Shown here: positions 25,346 to 34,249 of the stretch, in pieces | How positions within the stretch are numbered: the first letter of the stretch is position 1 | Layout: each line of letters begins with the position of its first letter | Source of the DNA: Dyella_B acidisoli | Lineage (GTDB): Bacteria; Pseudomonadota; Gammaproteobacteria; Xanthomonadales; Rhodanobacteraceae | DNA length: 64,000 nucleotides | NCBI RefSeq assembly: GCF_049532895.1 | Contig: NZ_CP064031.1 | Coordinates: 434,001-498,000, forward strand | Direction: 5' to 3' | The notes under the pieces: generated by a model | The model's database searches: none | The model's input: only the letters and a program-made list of their open reading frames with translations | Told to the model about the DNA's origin: nothing | Made by a program: the position numbers and the translations under genes

Positions 25346-26761
25346 TTACGCAATGGGTGCATCGAACCGCGGCGCACGCGACACATATTCACGCTGCGCG
25401 GCAAACCACACACCCACGCCAAAACCCAGCGCAACCAGCGCAAGCAATCCGCCGCCGAACGCATAGCCGGCCGCGCCTACCAGCCAATAACCGCCCCAGT
25501 ACACAGCCATCGTGCCGAACACCACCACCAGGTTGACGATGGTGCGGCCGGTCGCGCCTTCCGGGCCGATCAGGTGCACGGCGAGCGCCGCCAGGCTGGC
25601 CGCCAGCGATACCACCGCCGCCACGAACAGCATGTGCAGCGGATCTGGCGCATGCACCAGCACGGCACCGAACGCGGTATACGTCAACGCGGTCAGCACG
25701 CTGATCGGCACCAGCACGAGCAACGCGTCCGAGATGATTTGCTGATATTCGGCGCGTGTTTCGGGCGCAAGCGTGAGATACAAATCCGCCATGTTCGGTC
25801 GCATGCGTACCATGCCGACGTTCAACTGCGGAAAGCGCGAGATGCTGAGCATGATGGCGTACGCGCCGACCGCCACCGGCTGGAAATGCTGGCGATGCAT
25901 CAATACGAAGAAATAGAAGAAGACGATCACCGCGACCAAGGCAATACGCAAAGCAATCGCTTCGGGATTGTCGTGCGGCAGCAGCAGCCTGCGTACCAGG
26001 AGCATGCGTCGCTGCAACGTGGGATGGCGCGCATAGGCGGCAAGTGCGCGCTGTAGTGCACGCTGAGATAAACGGTCATACAGCGCGGCGATACGTCTGC
26101 CGAACATACCCATGCGCCGCGGCTCGCCCGGCGCGTTGCGTGCTTGTGTGCGGCCGAGGCTGGTGCTTTCCAGCGGCGAGGTTTCTGTTTCGCGATCTTC
26201 GATGCGCAGCAGCGGTGCAACGCTAAATCGCAGCAGCAAGGCCGCGATCGCCACCAGCAGCCACGGCGTGAATGGCGAACGCAGCGCTTCTTTCAGAAAA
26301 GTGGAGACGAGCGAGGGCATCCAACCCAGGACGATGAAGATAGGCCACAGCAGCATGCCGCTGCGCGGGTTGCAGCCCATGGTGACTCCGAGTGCGGCGA
26401 CGACCAAGAGGCCGCACGCGACCAGCAGCAAATGCGGTACTCCGCCAAAGACGGCGACGAGCAGCGGCAGCAGTACCCACGATGCGATGTCGATGGCGCC
26501 ATATTCCAATAGCCGGCGGCGAAAACGCGGCATCAGAAAGCTTTCGGGCACGCAAACGCCGCGCAGGTTGTAGCCCTGGCCGGTGTGCCACATCCACGTT
26601 GCCACACCGAACAGCGTGGCGGCCATCATCACATCTTCGTCGTCGCCACGTAGCCATTGCACTGCGAAATACAGTGCCCCAGCACGCAATAGATTGGCCA
26701 GCACTACCAGCAACGGTGTGCGTCTGAACAATTGCAGCCAAAGTTGCCAGGCGACGCTCAT
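25346..26761 (-). CDS. ABC transporter permease-type membrane protein
   Basis: A 471-residue inner-membrane protein with about 10-12 hydrophobic segments. They are grouped in an N-terminal set (residues 15-210), a charged cytoplasmic loop (about 220-290; SQRALQRALAAYARHPTLQRR) and a C-terminal set (about 295-455). I recognise no named family, but its ATG overlaps the stop of the ABC ATPase gene (ATGA), a strong sign that the two encode one exporter. The substrate is unknown. The longer reading to 27361 is an artefact of an open frame inside the ATPase gene. Confidence 0.82.
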   Translation of the reverse strand: MSVAWQLWLQLFRRTPLLVVLANLLRAGALYFAVQWLRGDDEDVMMAATLFGVATWMWHTGQGYNLRGVCVPESFLMPRFRRRLLEYGAIDIASWVLLPLLVAVFGGVPHLLLVACGLLVVAALGVTMGCNPRSGMLLWPIFIVLGWMPSLVSTFLKEALRSPFTPWLLVAIAALLLRFSVAPLLRIEDRETETSPLESTSLGRTQARNAPGEPRRMGMFGRRIAALYDRLSQRALQRALAAYARHPTLQRRMLLVRRLLLPHDNPEAIALRIALVAVIVFFYFFVLMHRQHFQPVAVGAYAIMLSISRFPQLNVGMVRMRPNMADLYLTLAPETRAEYQQIISDALLVLVPISVLTALTYTAFGAVLVHAPDPLHMLFVAAVVSLAASLAALAVHLIGPEGATGRTIVNLVVVFGTMAVYWGGYWLVGAAGYAFGGGLLALVALGFGVGVWFAAQREYVSRAPRFDAPIA

Positions 26762-27693
26762 GCCAACTCCACGAACAGATCTTCCAGCGTAGGAGTTTCG
26801 ATCTGCAGATGAGCATGTTCGTTTGCAGCCAGCGAATGCAGGCTTTCCACCACGGGATCTTCGACCAGCAACACAGCCTGCTCGCCTTGCACCTGGGATT
26901 TCAGAGCACCTGCAACGGTGGGTGCCTGCGTCCATCCTTCTGTGCGGGTGAGCACTACACGTTTCATACGCGCGCGCAATTCGGCTAGCGGCCGCGTGAA
27001 TTGAATGCGACCTTCGCGCAGTAACGAGATATCTGCATCGGCGCGTTCGAGATCGGCGGTGATGTGCGTGGAGAAAATCACGGTCTTGCCGGGTGCGCGC
27101 ATCAGCGCCAACAGCTCGCCCATGAAAGCGCGGCGCGCTTGCGGGTCGAGGCTGGCGACGGGTTCGTCCAGCACCAGCAGATCCGGATCGGGCGCGATGG
27201 CGCGCACGATCGCCAGCTTCTGGCGCTGGCCTTGCGACAGTTCGCCGATCTTCTGCTTGACGTCCAGCTCCCAGTTCGTCAGCAGTCGTTCGACCAGTTC
27301 GGGATTCCAGCGTGCATAGAACGCCGCCGTGAAATCGAGATAGGCGCGCACCTTCATCCACGGAAACAGATCGAAGGTCTGCGGCACGAAACCGATGCGA
27401 TGCATGCGTTCTCCGCCCGGTTCCAGCATCGGCTCGCCGAACAGATCGATATGGCCGCCATCGATCGGCGAGAGACCGAGCAGGCAGCGCAGCAATGTGG
27501 TCTTGCCTGCGCCGTTGCGACCGAGCAAGCCGACCACGCGACCACTGGGCACACTCCAGTCCAGCGCGTTGAGCACCTGGCGTTTCTTGAAGGATTTATC
27601 CAGGCCACGGACCTGCAGGGCCGGTGGCGCATCCGGGTGCGGTGCGGGTGACAAAACAGGGGGCATGGGACTGGCCAATTGGGTGCCGGACAT
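26758..27693 (-). CDS. ABC transporter ATP-binding protein
   Basis: A 311-residue ATPase that powers export through the membrane protein encoded by the next gene. Walker A is GRNGAGKTTLLRCLLG, the Q-loop is VPQTFDLFPWM, the signature is LSQGQRQKLAI and Walker B is LLVLDEPVASLDPQ; the H-loop His is in STHITAD. A C-terminal extension of about 80 residues follows (TLEDLFVELA end, typical of CcmA/NodI-like exporter ATPases). An alternative start at the internal ATG (MPPVLSP) is possible because the first residues overlap the 5' region of the divergent LON-domain gene. Confidence 0.9.
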   Translation of the reverse strand: MSGTQLASPMPPVLSPAPHPDAPPALQVRGLDKSFKKRQVLNALDWSVPSGRVVGLLGRNGAGKTTLLRCLLGLSPIDGGHIDLFGEPMLEPGGERMHRIGFVPQTFDLFPWMKVRAYLDFTAAFYARWNPELVERLLTNWELDVKQKIGELSQGQRQKLAIVRAIAPDPDLLVLDEPVASLDPQARRAFMGELLALMRAPGKTVIFSTHITADLERADADISLLREGRIQFTRPLAELRARMKRVVLTRTEGWTQAPTVAGALKSQVQGEQAVLLVEDPVVESLHSLAANEHAHLQIETPTLEDLFVELA

Positions 27694-27761
27694 CCGCAGA
27701 GGCTTCCTTCGAGGACTTCATGCACTCTGCCGTGTGCGATGTGCAACGTCCAGTAGATAAG

Positions 27762-28373
27762 ATGTCGGATATGGCGGCCCAATCACCCTTCCTAGATGTG
27801 CCTTTGTTTCCCCTCGGCACCGTGCTCTATCCGGGCGGACAGTTGCAGTTGCGCATCTTCGAACCGCGATACCTGGACCTGGTGCGCGAATGCACGCGCA
27901 GTGGCACGGCGTTCGGCGTCTGCCTCATTCTGGATGGCGCGGAAGTGGGTGTGCCGGCCCGACCTGCTGCTATCGGTACGCTGGCACACATCGTCGATTT
28001 CAGTCATCGCGAGGACGGATTGCTAGGTATCGCCGCCGAAGGTGGCAGCCGCTTTCGCGTATTGCGCACGCGTGCACGCTCGGACGGCTTGCTGCGAGGT
28101 GACGTGCAACTGTGGCCGGACGAAACGCCGCAAGCGGTGCCGGTGGAATTCGCCTTGCTGCAGACCATCCTTGAGCGTTTGATTGAAACGATGGGACCGC
28201 ACTGGCGGCATGCACCGCGTTCCTCTTATGACGATGCCGGTTGGCTGGGCTTTCGGCTGGCGGAATTGCTGCCGTTGGCTCGCGAGGAACAACAGCAGCT
28301 GCTGGAGATGACCGATCCATTGCTGCGTCTAACCACTTTGCGCGATATCCTGCCGCGCTTTCAGAAAGCCTGA
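27762..28373 (+). CDS. LON-substrate-binding domain protein
   Basis: A 203-residue protein made of the LON N-terminal (PUA-like) domain alone, without the AAA+ and peptidase parts of Lon. The family signature is PLFPLGTVLYPGGQLQLRIFEPRYLDLV near residues 14-42 (given here as its recognisable core, LFPLGTVLYPG and FEPRYL), then GTLAHIVDF. Stand-alone proteins of this kind are common in proteobacteria, and their role is unclear. The start is ATG 27762; ATG 27771 is equally possible, since neither has a strong ribosome site. It is divergent from the ABC exporter operon. Confidence 0.85.
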   Translation: MSDMAAQSPFLDVPLFPLGTVLYPGGQLQLRIFEPRYLDLVRECTRSGTAFGVCLILDGAEVGVPARPAAIGTLAHIVDFSHREDGLLGIAAEGGSRFRVLRTRARSDGLLRGDVQLWPDETPQAVPVEFALLQTILERLIETMGPHWRHAPRSSYDDAGWLGFRLAELLPLAREEQQQLLEMTDPLLRLTTLRDILPRFQKA

Positions 28374-28380
28374 GGACTTT

Positions 28381-28544
28381 ATGGATGCTCCGATCAATTC
28401 TTCGCAGGCATCACCGGCCCTGTCTGTCCGCATGCCTTCGGTCCGTCGGCTCGACAGACGGCCAGTCTGCCTTCACCAACGCCCCTGTGGCCTGCGGACA
28501 GGCAGGGCCGGTGACACCTACGCAAAATTGATCGGAGCATCCAT
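28381..28544. repeat. 164-base element with 52-base imperfect terminal inverted repeats
   Basis: Bases 28381-28432 and 28493-28544 are inverted repeats (46 of 52 matching, both beginning ATGGATGCTCCGATCAATT when read inward) around 60 bases that include a further GCCGTC-type dyad. The right arm ends one base before the SDR start codon and includes its GGAG ribosome site. It has the shape of a small mobile element or a very large leader hairpin. No target duplication was identified. Confidence 0.75.
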
Positions 28545-29363
28545 ATGAGCAATCTTGCCGGAAAAACGCTGTTCATTACCGGCGCATCGCGCGGCATTGG
28601 CCTTGCCATTGCAGTGCGCGCTGCACGCGACGGGGCCAACGTTGTTATCGCTGCAAAGAGCGGCGTGCCGAATCCGAAGCTTCCCGGCACTATTTATACG
28701 GCAGCGGCCGAAGTGGAAGCGGCGGGTGGCAAGGCGCTTGCATTGAAAGTCGACATCCGCGAGGAAGAAGAGGTGCACGCGGCGGTCGCCCAGGCGGTGG
28801 AACGTTTCGGCGGCATCGATATCGTGATCAACAACGCCAGTGCAATCTGGCTTGCCGGTACCGAAGGCACGCCGATGAAGCGTTTTGACCTCATGCATCA
28901 GGTGAACACGCGCGGTACTTTCATGGTGACGCAAGCATGCTTGCCGTATTTGAAAAAGGCGAGCAATCCGCATGTGCTGATGCTCTCGCCCCCGCCAGAT
29001 CTCGATCCGAAATGGTTTGCGCCGCATACGGCCTACACCATCGCCAAGTACGGCATGAGCTTGTGCGTGCTCGGCATGAGTGCGGAATTGGCACCGCTGG
29101 GCATCGCGGTGAATGCTTTATGGCCACGTACAGTCATTGCCACGGCAGCTATTGCCATGATCGATGGCGTGAAACCCGAACAATGCCGTCGTCCCGAGAT
29201 CGTCGCGGACGCAGCGCACGCGCTGCTGACACAACCGTCGAGGCAATGCACAGGGCGCTTTGCTATCGACGAGGATGTCTTGCGTGAGGCGGGGATACAC
29301 GATTTCGACACCTATGCTTATAAGCTCGGCGAGACATTACTACCCGATCTGTTCCTGAACTGA
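28545..29363 (+). CDS. short-chain dehydrogenase (HSDL2-like)
   Basis: A 272-residue NAD(P)-dependent SDR resembling hydroxysteroid dehydrogenase-like 2 proteins. The cofactor motif is TGASRGIGLAIA (residues 13-24). NNASAIWLAGTEGTPMKRFDLM is the NNAG region with the extended loop of this subgroup. The catalytic residues lie in LMLSPPPDLDPKWF (Ser) and YTIAKYGMSLC (Tyr-x3-Lys). The substrate is unknown; homologues are linked to fatty acid metabolism. The start is ATG 28545, with GGAG eight bases upstream inside a 52-base inverted-repeat arm, so translation may be affected by RNA folding. Confidence 0.9.
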   Translation: MSNLAGKTLFITGASRGIGLAIAVRAARDGANVVIAAKSGVPNPKLPGTIYTAAAEVEAAGGKALALKVDIREEEEVHAAVAQAVERFGGIDIVINNASAIWLAGTEGTPMKRFDLMHQVNTRGTFMVTQACLPYLKKASNPHVLMLSPPPDLDPKWFAPHTAYTIAKYGMSLCVLGMSAELAPLGIAVNALWPRTVIATAAIAMIDGVKPEQCRRPEIVADAAHALLTQPSRQCTGRFAIDEDVLREAGIHDFDTYAYKLGETLLPDLFLN

Positions 29364-29621
29364 CCTATTCAAGAGCATGCCTGAGGTTGTCATCAGGCCG
29401 CCGTCATTCGGCGCTTAAGCTATGCATCTGCGCCGCTCCGAATTGCTGGGGTAGCAGGAGGGTTTTACTTGGTTAAAAAGTGATTACCCGGGAAATTCGG
29501 GTGTATATTCCGTGAATGGTGCCGAGTTTTTGGTGCCGGCCGGCCACGGGCGCGGGGGCGAACTCCTGCTACGGGATGTAGCGGGGACCGTGGGCCAGCC
29601 ATCCTGGAGGGAGGCGTTGCG

Positions 29622-30965
29622 ATGGTTAGCGATACGTGGATCCGCTGTTTAGTGTGGTTCGGGGAGCCGACAAGCATTGAAAGAGCGCGGCTGGCACAGG
29701 CAGGTTGGCATACGCGTGTAGCGGATGCGAGCGCACCAGGAGGCGGGGTAGGTATCCGACGAGGCGATACAGTGGTCGCGATGGCGGATGTGCGACATGC
29801 CGACATCGAAACCTTGCGCAGCATGGCCATACTCATGGCGGATCATCCGCGCATCCCATGGTTAGCGTTGCTGTCCACCGATACCTCCGTGCAGGCACCG
29901 GAAGTGGAGCGCGTACTTCGCGCCAGCATCGACTTTTTCACCGCACCGGTCGACATGCAGCGGCTGGTCGAAACACTCGGCAAGCTCGCAGGTGACGCCA
30001 CTCCGCCAGTCGCCGCGCATGCCGATGTGCCAGGCATTACCGGCAACAGTCCGGCGATGATGGCGGTGGTGGCGAGCCTGCGCAAATATGCACCCGTGGA
30101 ACTGCCGGTGCTGATCACCGGCGAAACAGGTACCGGCAAGGAAGTTGCGGCGCGTGCACTGCACAAGCTGTCGCAGCGACGGGATCACCCCTTTGCTGCA
30201 ATCAACTGCGGCGCATTACCCGCCAATCTCGTGCAATCGGAATTGTTCGGCCATGAGCGCGGTTCATTCACCGGCGCGAATGCGCGCCGCATCGGTCATT
30301 TCGAAGCGGCAGCGGGTGGAACGGTTTTCCTGGACGAAGTCGGCGATCTCCCACCGGATGCGCAAATCAGCCTGCTGCGGCTATTACAGGAAGGTACGCT
30401 GGAACGTGTTGGTTCCACGCAGTCGATCAAGCTCGATGTGCGCGTACTGGCGGCCACACATGTGGATCTTGAAAAAGCGGTGGCGCAAGGCCGCTTCCGC
30501 GAAGATCTGTACTATCGCCTCAACGTCCTGCGCCTGCGCATGCCTGCCTTGCGCGAGCGTGCCGACGACGTGCTGCAACTTGCACAGATTTTCCTCGACA
30601 GTTTCCGCAAACAGCACGACAGCCACGCGCGTACCTTCAGCGCACTGGCACGCAAGGCGCTGCGCGATTTCTCATGGCCCGGCAACGTGCGCGAATTGCT
30701 TAATCGCGTGCAGCGCGCGGCGGTGGTGGCGGAAGGTGCACAGATCAGCGTCGCCGATCTGGATCTGGAGGATGTGGTGGCGCCGCGTGCGGGACATTCC
30801 AGTCTCGGCTTGACGCGCACCTCGGCCGAACGTGATGCGGTGATGGCCTGTCTGCGCGAGACGCGTTTCAATATCAGCGAATGTGCGCGGCGCTTGAAAG
30901 TGTCGCGGGTGACCATCTATCGCTTGTGCAAGAAGCATCAGTTGGTGCTGGAAGACCAGCACTGA
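29622..30965 (+). CDS. sigma-54-dependent activator with VpsR/FleQ-like N-terminal domain
   Basis: A 447-residue enhancer-binding protein. Residues 1-125 resemble a receiver fold of the VpsR/FleQ type, with no clear phosphorylation pocket. The AAA+ domain covers about 135-370: Walker A GETGTGKE (167-174), sigma-54 contact loop GSFTGA (214-219, a variant of GAFTGA), Walker B TVFLDEVGDLP, and the R-finger region FREDLYYRLNVL. A Fis-type HTH ends the protein (NISECARRLKVSRVTIYRL). Start ATG 29622 has GGAGGGAGG upstream. It converges on the Fap-like operon. A near-consensus sigma-54 promoter lies before that operon, which is the likely target; c-di-GMP sensing, as in FleQ and VpsR, is a possibility but not shown. 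Confidence 0.9.
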   Translation: MVSDTWIRCLVWFGEPTSIERARLAQAGWHTRVADASAPGGGVGIRRGDTVVAMADVRHADIETLRSMAILMADHPRIPWLALLSTDTSVQAPEVERVLRASIDFFTAPVDMQRLVETLGKLAGDATPPVAAHADVPGITGNSPAMMAVVASLRKYAPVELPVLITGETGTGKEVAARALHKLSQRRDHPFAAINCGALPANLVQSELFGHERGSFTGANARRIGHFEAAAGGTVFLDEVGDLPPDAQISLLRLLQEGTLERVGSTQSIKLDVRVLAATHVDLEKAVAQGRFREDLYYRLNVLRLRMPALRERADDVLQLAQIFLDSFRKQHDSHARTFSALARKALRDFSWPGNVRELLNRVQRAAVVAEGAQISVADLDLEDVVAPRAGHSSLGLTRTSAERDAVMACLRETRFNISECARRLKVSRVTIYRLCKKHQLVLEDQH

Positions 30966-30981
30966 CGTGTACGGCTTCGTA

Positions 30982-31049
30982 GGCTGGGGTGCAAACCCCA
31001 GCATGGTCATGCACACGTGGATCACGATGCTGGGGTTTGCACCCCAGCC
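30982..31049. terminator. 23-base perfect inverted repeat between the sigma-54 activator gene and the Fap-like operon
   Basis: Bases 30982-31004 and 31027-31049 are exact reverse complements, each with a CTGGGGT-GCAA-ACCCCAG dyad. It follows the stop codons of two convergent genes and probably ends both transcripts. A degraded copy lies at 13168-13187. Confidence 0.75.
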
Positions 31050-31066
31050 CACACGGCGATCAAACG

Positions 31067-32413
31067 TCAGAACATGTACGGCACCTTGAACGTCAAGGTG
31101 AAATTCGGCGCATCCGGCGTCATACCCATGCCGAGCACGGTCACGAATGTGGTGTGCGGATTGAGTGCGTAGGTAAAGCCAAAGTTCAATGTCGCTGCAT
31201 TCGCCTGACTGCCTATGATCTTGGTCCACGGGCCACCACTTGCGCGCAGCGAGTCCTTGCCATTGATGCGATCGCTGAAGGACATGCTCAAGCTGCTGCG
31301 CTCGTTGAAGGCGAAGGCCAAACCCGCGCCGAAGTAGAACACATCGGCCAGGCGCACACTGCCCGGCGTGCTGATCTGCGGATCGGTATCGATGTCCTTG
31401 AAGTTACGCTCGAAGGAATGGATATAGCCGACGTTGCCGAACACGATGGCTGGATCCATCGTCTTCACGAACGACGAGCCGAGTGTGGCTTGCCATAAGC
31501 CGTTGCCGGTGGGTTGCCGCGTCGGCACGGCGAACTGTTCGTATTGCGAATTGGCCGCAACGTTTACCCACTTGATGCCGTAAGGTGCGCGACCGGTCGG
31601 TGCGGTAACACCCAGCGTCAGCACCGTATCGGGCCGACCAGGCGCTTCGGTCAGGATTTTGTAGTTGACGGAGAAATTCACGTCACCCAATCCCTTGCCG
31701 GTCGACGTGTGCTCGTCGATGGCAGCCGCTGACCCGCCGGCGCCGCCTTGCTGGTAGTCGGTACTGCGCCCCACATAAGGAATGTCGAGATTGGCACTCA
31801 ATCGTGGCGTGATCGCGTAACGCCCGATCATGTCGTACGTCAGTGAGTTGGAGTTCACTCGATCCAGTGCGATGTTACCGAGGAAGATTGAGTTCAGTGC
31901 CAGGAAGCCGTTGAGCGTAAGTTCGGCGCGGTCGTAATGGTTGTAGGTGACGTCGTTTTCGAACGTGAATTTGCGATTGAAGACGGCGTTTTGTTGCTGC
32001 TCAAGCACGTCCTGCACGCTGCGTGTCTGGGCGGATGTACTGGCTTGCACACTTTGCGTGGTGGATGCTGCCTGCGAGCTTTCCACCGAGCCGGCGTTCG
32101 CGGTGCTGGCAGCGCCTGAAGTGGCTTCTGCGCTGGCGACTTCCGCCGGGATTGGATTCGTCGAGGTCTTGCCGGTCAGGCGCGCTTGAAGTGCCTGCAC
32201 CTGCATATCCAACGCGCGCAGCTTGCGTACCTCTTGCGCGTAGTTCACCTTCAGCATCTGCAATTGGCGAACGAGCTCCTGCACGTCCGCCTGATCTTGT
32301 GCAGTGGCGGGCGGAGCAGGAGCGGTGGGTGCTCCCTCCGCGAACACGCTGAGGCTTCCAAAAAAGCCAATAAGGCTGCATGCCACCGCAGTGGCGAGAA
32401 TGGTCTTGCGCAT
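31067..32413 (-). CDS. fapF: FapF-like outer-membrane beta-barrel with N-terminal coiled coil
   Basis: A 448-residue exported protein. A signal peptide ends near residue 25 (SLIGFFGSLSVFA). Residues about 40-80 form a coiled coil (DVQELVRQLQMLKVNYAQEV onward), then comes an Ala/Ser/Thr-rich linker to about 140 and a beta-barrel to the C-terminus, which ends in ...FKVPYMF with the terminal Phe expected for BAM substrates. FapF of Pseudomonas has the same plan (trimerising coiled coil, linker, barrel) and exports amyloid subunits. As the last gene of the cluster it holds the fapF position. The start ATG 32413 has GGGGAG upstream. The FapF assignment is inferred from architecture and order; a generic transporter-type barrel (phenol MetA-like) is the alternative. 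Confidence 0.7.
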   Translation of the reverse strand: MRKTILATAVACSLIGFFGSLSVFAEGAPTAPAPPATAQDQADVQELVRQLQMLKVNYAQEVRKLRALDMQVQALQARLTGKTSTNPIPAEVASAEATSGAASTANAGSVESSQAASTTQSVQASTSAQTRSVQDVLEQQQNAVFNRKFTFENDVTYNHYDRAELTLNGFLALNSIFLGNIALDRVNSNSLTYDMIGRYAITPRLSANLDIPYVGRSTDYQQGGAGGSAAAIDEHTSTGKGLGDVNFSVNYKILTEAPGRPDTVLTLGVTAPTGRAPYGIKWVNVAANSQYEQFAVPTRQPTGNGLWQATLGSSFVKTMDPAIVFGNVGYIHSFERNFKDIDTDPQISTPGSVRLADVFYFGAGLAFAFNERSSLSMSFSDRINGKDSLRASGGPWTKIIGSQANAATLNFGFTYALNPHTTFVTVLGMGMTPDAPNFTLTFKVPYMF

Positions 32414-32461
32414 GGCGATAGTCTCCCCTGCATGTTGTGAGAGCGTTGGGCTAGGACGCGC

Positions 32462-33409
32462 TCAGCGGTTGGAATGACTGAGATTGAGCGATTGCGCGAG
32501 GTTGTGCGCGAGCTGCGAGGTGGTTGCGTTGACGGACTGCGTCACCATGCTCACGATCATCTGGTTGGTCACGATCTGGCTGTCGGCAGTCAACGCGATG
32601 GTCTGGCCAAGGCTTCCCTGACTGACCCATTGCGACACCGAACCCTGGTCGGCGACGGACAGGTTGACCTGTGCACTGTCGTTCGAATACGTGGACGAGA
32701 CCGATGCGTTGCCGGCGCTTGCGGCGCGGCCATCGGCGATGCTGGTTCCTGTGGTTGTCGTGGCGACCGTGTTCGTGTTGCTTACATTGCTTGATGACGG
32801 ATTGCTAGGCGAGAGGTTGGTCGTCGAGCCGCTGACGTTCACCATCGGCCCCGTAACCGCGATGGTGGAAGATGACGTGGCGCCGGCGCTATTGGATGGC
32901 GCCAGACTCAGCGTGTTGGAGGCGCGTGCGCCGCTGTTGTTTTGGATGCTCAGGCTGGTGACGTTGCCAGCCGCATTGTGATCGCCGGCAATCTGCACAC
33001 TCTGTACGAGGCCACCGACGTTGGCTAGCCCGCCGCTCTGCACGCTGCGGCTCACGTTGGATGCCGTGGATGTTGGCGCGGCACTGCCGATCGTGGTGAT
33101 GGTGACAGTCGGTACGAATGTCACCTGCGGCTGGTTTGCGTTCTTGCTGAAATCCATGCTCAGCGTCAGCGTGCCGCGCAATGTCTGTCCATTGTTGGTC
33201 TGCCATGTGGAAATCATCTCCACACCGAACCACAACACCGTGTTGTCGCCGACGACGTAGCGGCCGCGCATGTCGGCGAGTTCCGGATCCGCCACTTCAT
33301 GAATACCGGGTCCTACGTGGTGGTCGTCGGCCTCGCTGGCCAACGTGGTGCCGCAACGACAGGCAATCGCCAGCGCCAGCGCGGTGAGGAGGAGTGAATG
33401 CTTATCCAT
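32462..33409 (-). CDS. exported Ser/Thr/Asn-rich protein in the FapE position
   Basis: A 315-residue secreted protein with a signal peptide (residues 1-25). Residues 38-52 hold HEVADPELADMRGRYV, then come a short beta-rich segment (LWFGVEMISTWQ, GTLTLSMDF) and a long low-complexity region rich in Ser, Thr, Asn, Ala and Val. This contains one amyloid-like unit (LVQSVQIAGDHNAAGNV) and ends with QSLNLSHSNR. I recognise no named family. The position between the C39 peptidase and the barrel is that of fapE. The start ATG 33409 has GAGGG upstream; an upstream extension to 33481 would overlap the peptidase gene. A motif like the one at 38-52 recurs in the first protein of the operon and at the end of the peptidase. 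Confidence 0.65.
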   Translation of the reverse strand: MDKHSLLLTALALAIACRCGTTLASEADDHHVGPGIHEVADPELADMRGRYVVGDNTVLWFGVEMISTWQTNNGQTLRGTLTLSMDFSKNANQPQVTFVPTVTITTIGSAAPTSTASNVSRSVQSGGLANVGGLVQSVQIAGDHNAAGNVTSLSIQNNSGARASNTLSLAPSNSAGATSSSTIAVTGPMVNVSGSTTNLSPSNPSSSNVSNTNTVATTTTGTSIADGRAASAGNASVSSTYSNDSAQVNLSVADQGSVSQWVSQGSLGQTIALTADSQIVTNQMIVSMVTQSVNATTSQLAHNLAQSLNLSHSNR

Positions 33410-33419
33410 GGCAAAGCCC

Positions 33420-34124
33420 TCAGAACAGATCGGCGTGCGTGAAGCCGAAATCGAGTAATTCCGCGTCGGTAATGGCGCCACCTTGGCGGGCGAACAGATT
33501 GCGTGCGCTGGGTTTGCTTACAGGCTGCAGCAACACGGTGTGGCGATCAAAGTCACTGCCGATCACCACGAACAACACATGCGACGGCCACGCCTTCATG
33601 AAATCGTCGAGCTTCATGGTGCGATTGCCGAGAATCGAGTCGGCCAGCTCTACCTGATCGTCGTGCACCTGCTTGAGCACCACGAAATGCCGGTACCCGC
33701 GTATATCCATCAATACGATGGCAGGTACGCGCAGTGTGCGAAGGCGCGCGATGTCGACGCGGTAGCCGCGGCCGCGCATACCAAGCGCTTCTATGTAGTG
33801 CTTGATGTCGAGCATGGAGAATCCACGCTGCTTCACCGTGGCGGAATCAGACAGCCCCAACATACCGTCGATGATGACTGTCTCATCGACGTCCAGGTGA
33901 TAGCCGTAGCGAAGAATCGTCGCGAGCGCTGCGGCGCCGCAGCTGTAATCGGTGTGCTGCCGAACGATGTTCGCAAAACGCAGCTCCTGCATGCTGGCCA
34001 CGTGCGCGTTGTACTGCGCGCCATTGGGCAGCACACCGGCGAAGCTCACGTCACCGGCATGCGCGCGTGCGCACATGGTGGTCAACGCCAGCGAAATCAG
34101 CAGCGTCAAAAATAGAGATCGCAC
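33420..34124 (-). CDS. fapD: FapD-like C39-family cysteine peptidase, exported
   Basis: A 234-residue papain-like C39 peptidase without an ABC transporter. A signal peptide covers residues 1-23 (LFLTLLISLALTTMCARAHA), so it acts in the periplasm. The catalytic residues are visible: C62 in TDYSCGAAALAT, H146 in GYRHFVVLK and D162 in ELADSILGNR. Stand-alone exported C39 peptidases are characteristic of FapD in functional-amyloid operons. The start is GTG 34124 behind GGAGAG. It follows the fapC-like gene after 145 bases with three hairpins and precedes the fapE-position gene by 10 bases. The C-terminal tail carries ITDAELLDFG, similar to motifs in two neighbours. Confidence 0.78.
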   Translation of the reverse strand: MRSLFLTLLISLALTTMCARAHAGDVSFAGVLPNGAQYNAHVASMQELRFANIVRQHTDYSCGAAALATILRYGYHLDVDETVIIDGMLGLSDSATVKQRGFSMLDIKHYIEALGMRGRGYRVDIARLRTLRVPAIVLMDIRGYRHFVVLKQVHDDQVELADSILGNRTMKLDDFMKAWPSHVLFVVIGSDFDRHTVLLQPVSKPSARNLFARQGGAITDAELLDFGFTHADLF

Positions 34125-34157
34125 TTCTTAGCTCTCCATGTCCTTGCGAAGGGAAGA

Positions 34158-34249
34158 CCCCCGACCCGCAGGGGACGGGCCGGGGGCTTCCACATGGTGC
34201 CCGGCGGCATGTCGCCGGGTTACCGCCCTCATTGCCGTCTTGCGACGGC
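34158..34249 (-). promoter_or_regulatory. three consecutive stem-loops between the fapC-like and fapD-like genes
   Basis: Stems are CCCCCG/CGGGGG with CCCG/CGGG (34158-34186), CCCGGCG/CGCCGGG (34200-34219) and GCCGTC/GACGGC (34234-34249). They fill the only long gap in the operon, just after the putative major fibre subunit. Such structures often protect the upstream message or attenuate read-through, giving excess subunit over the processing and export proteins. Confidence 0.5.

Noticed and set aside
25346..27361. A 671-residue reading of the ABC permease frame
   Set aside because: The first 200 residues come from an antisense-like alternative frame inside the ATPase gene. The ATG at 26761, overlapping the ATPase stop, is the natural start.
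29364..29621. A sigma-54 promoter before the activator gene itself
   Set aside because: GTGCC motifs near 29521 and 29535 do not have the -24/-12 spacing.
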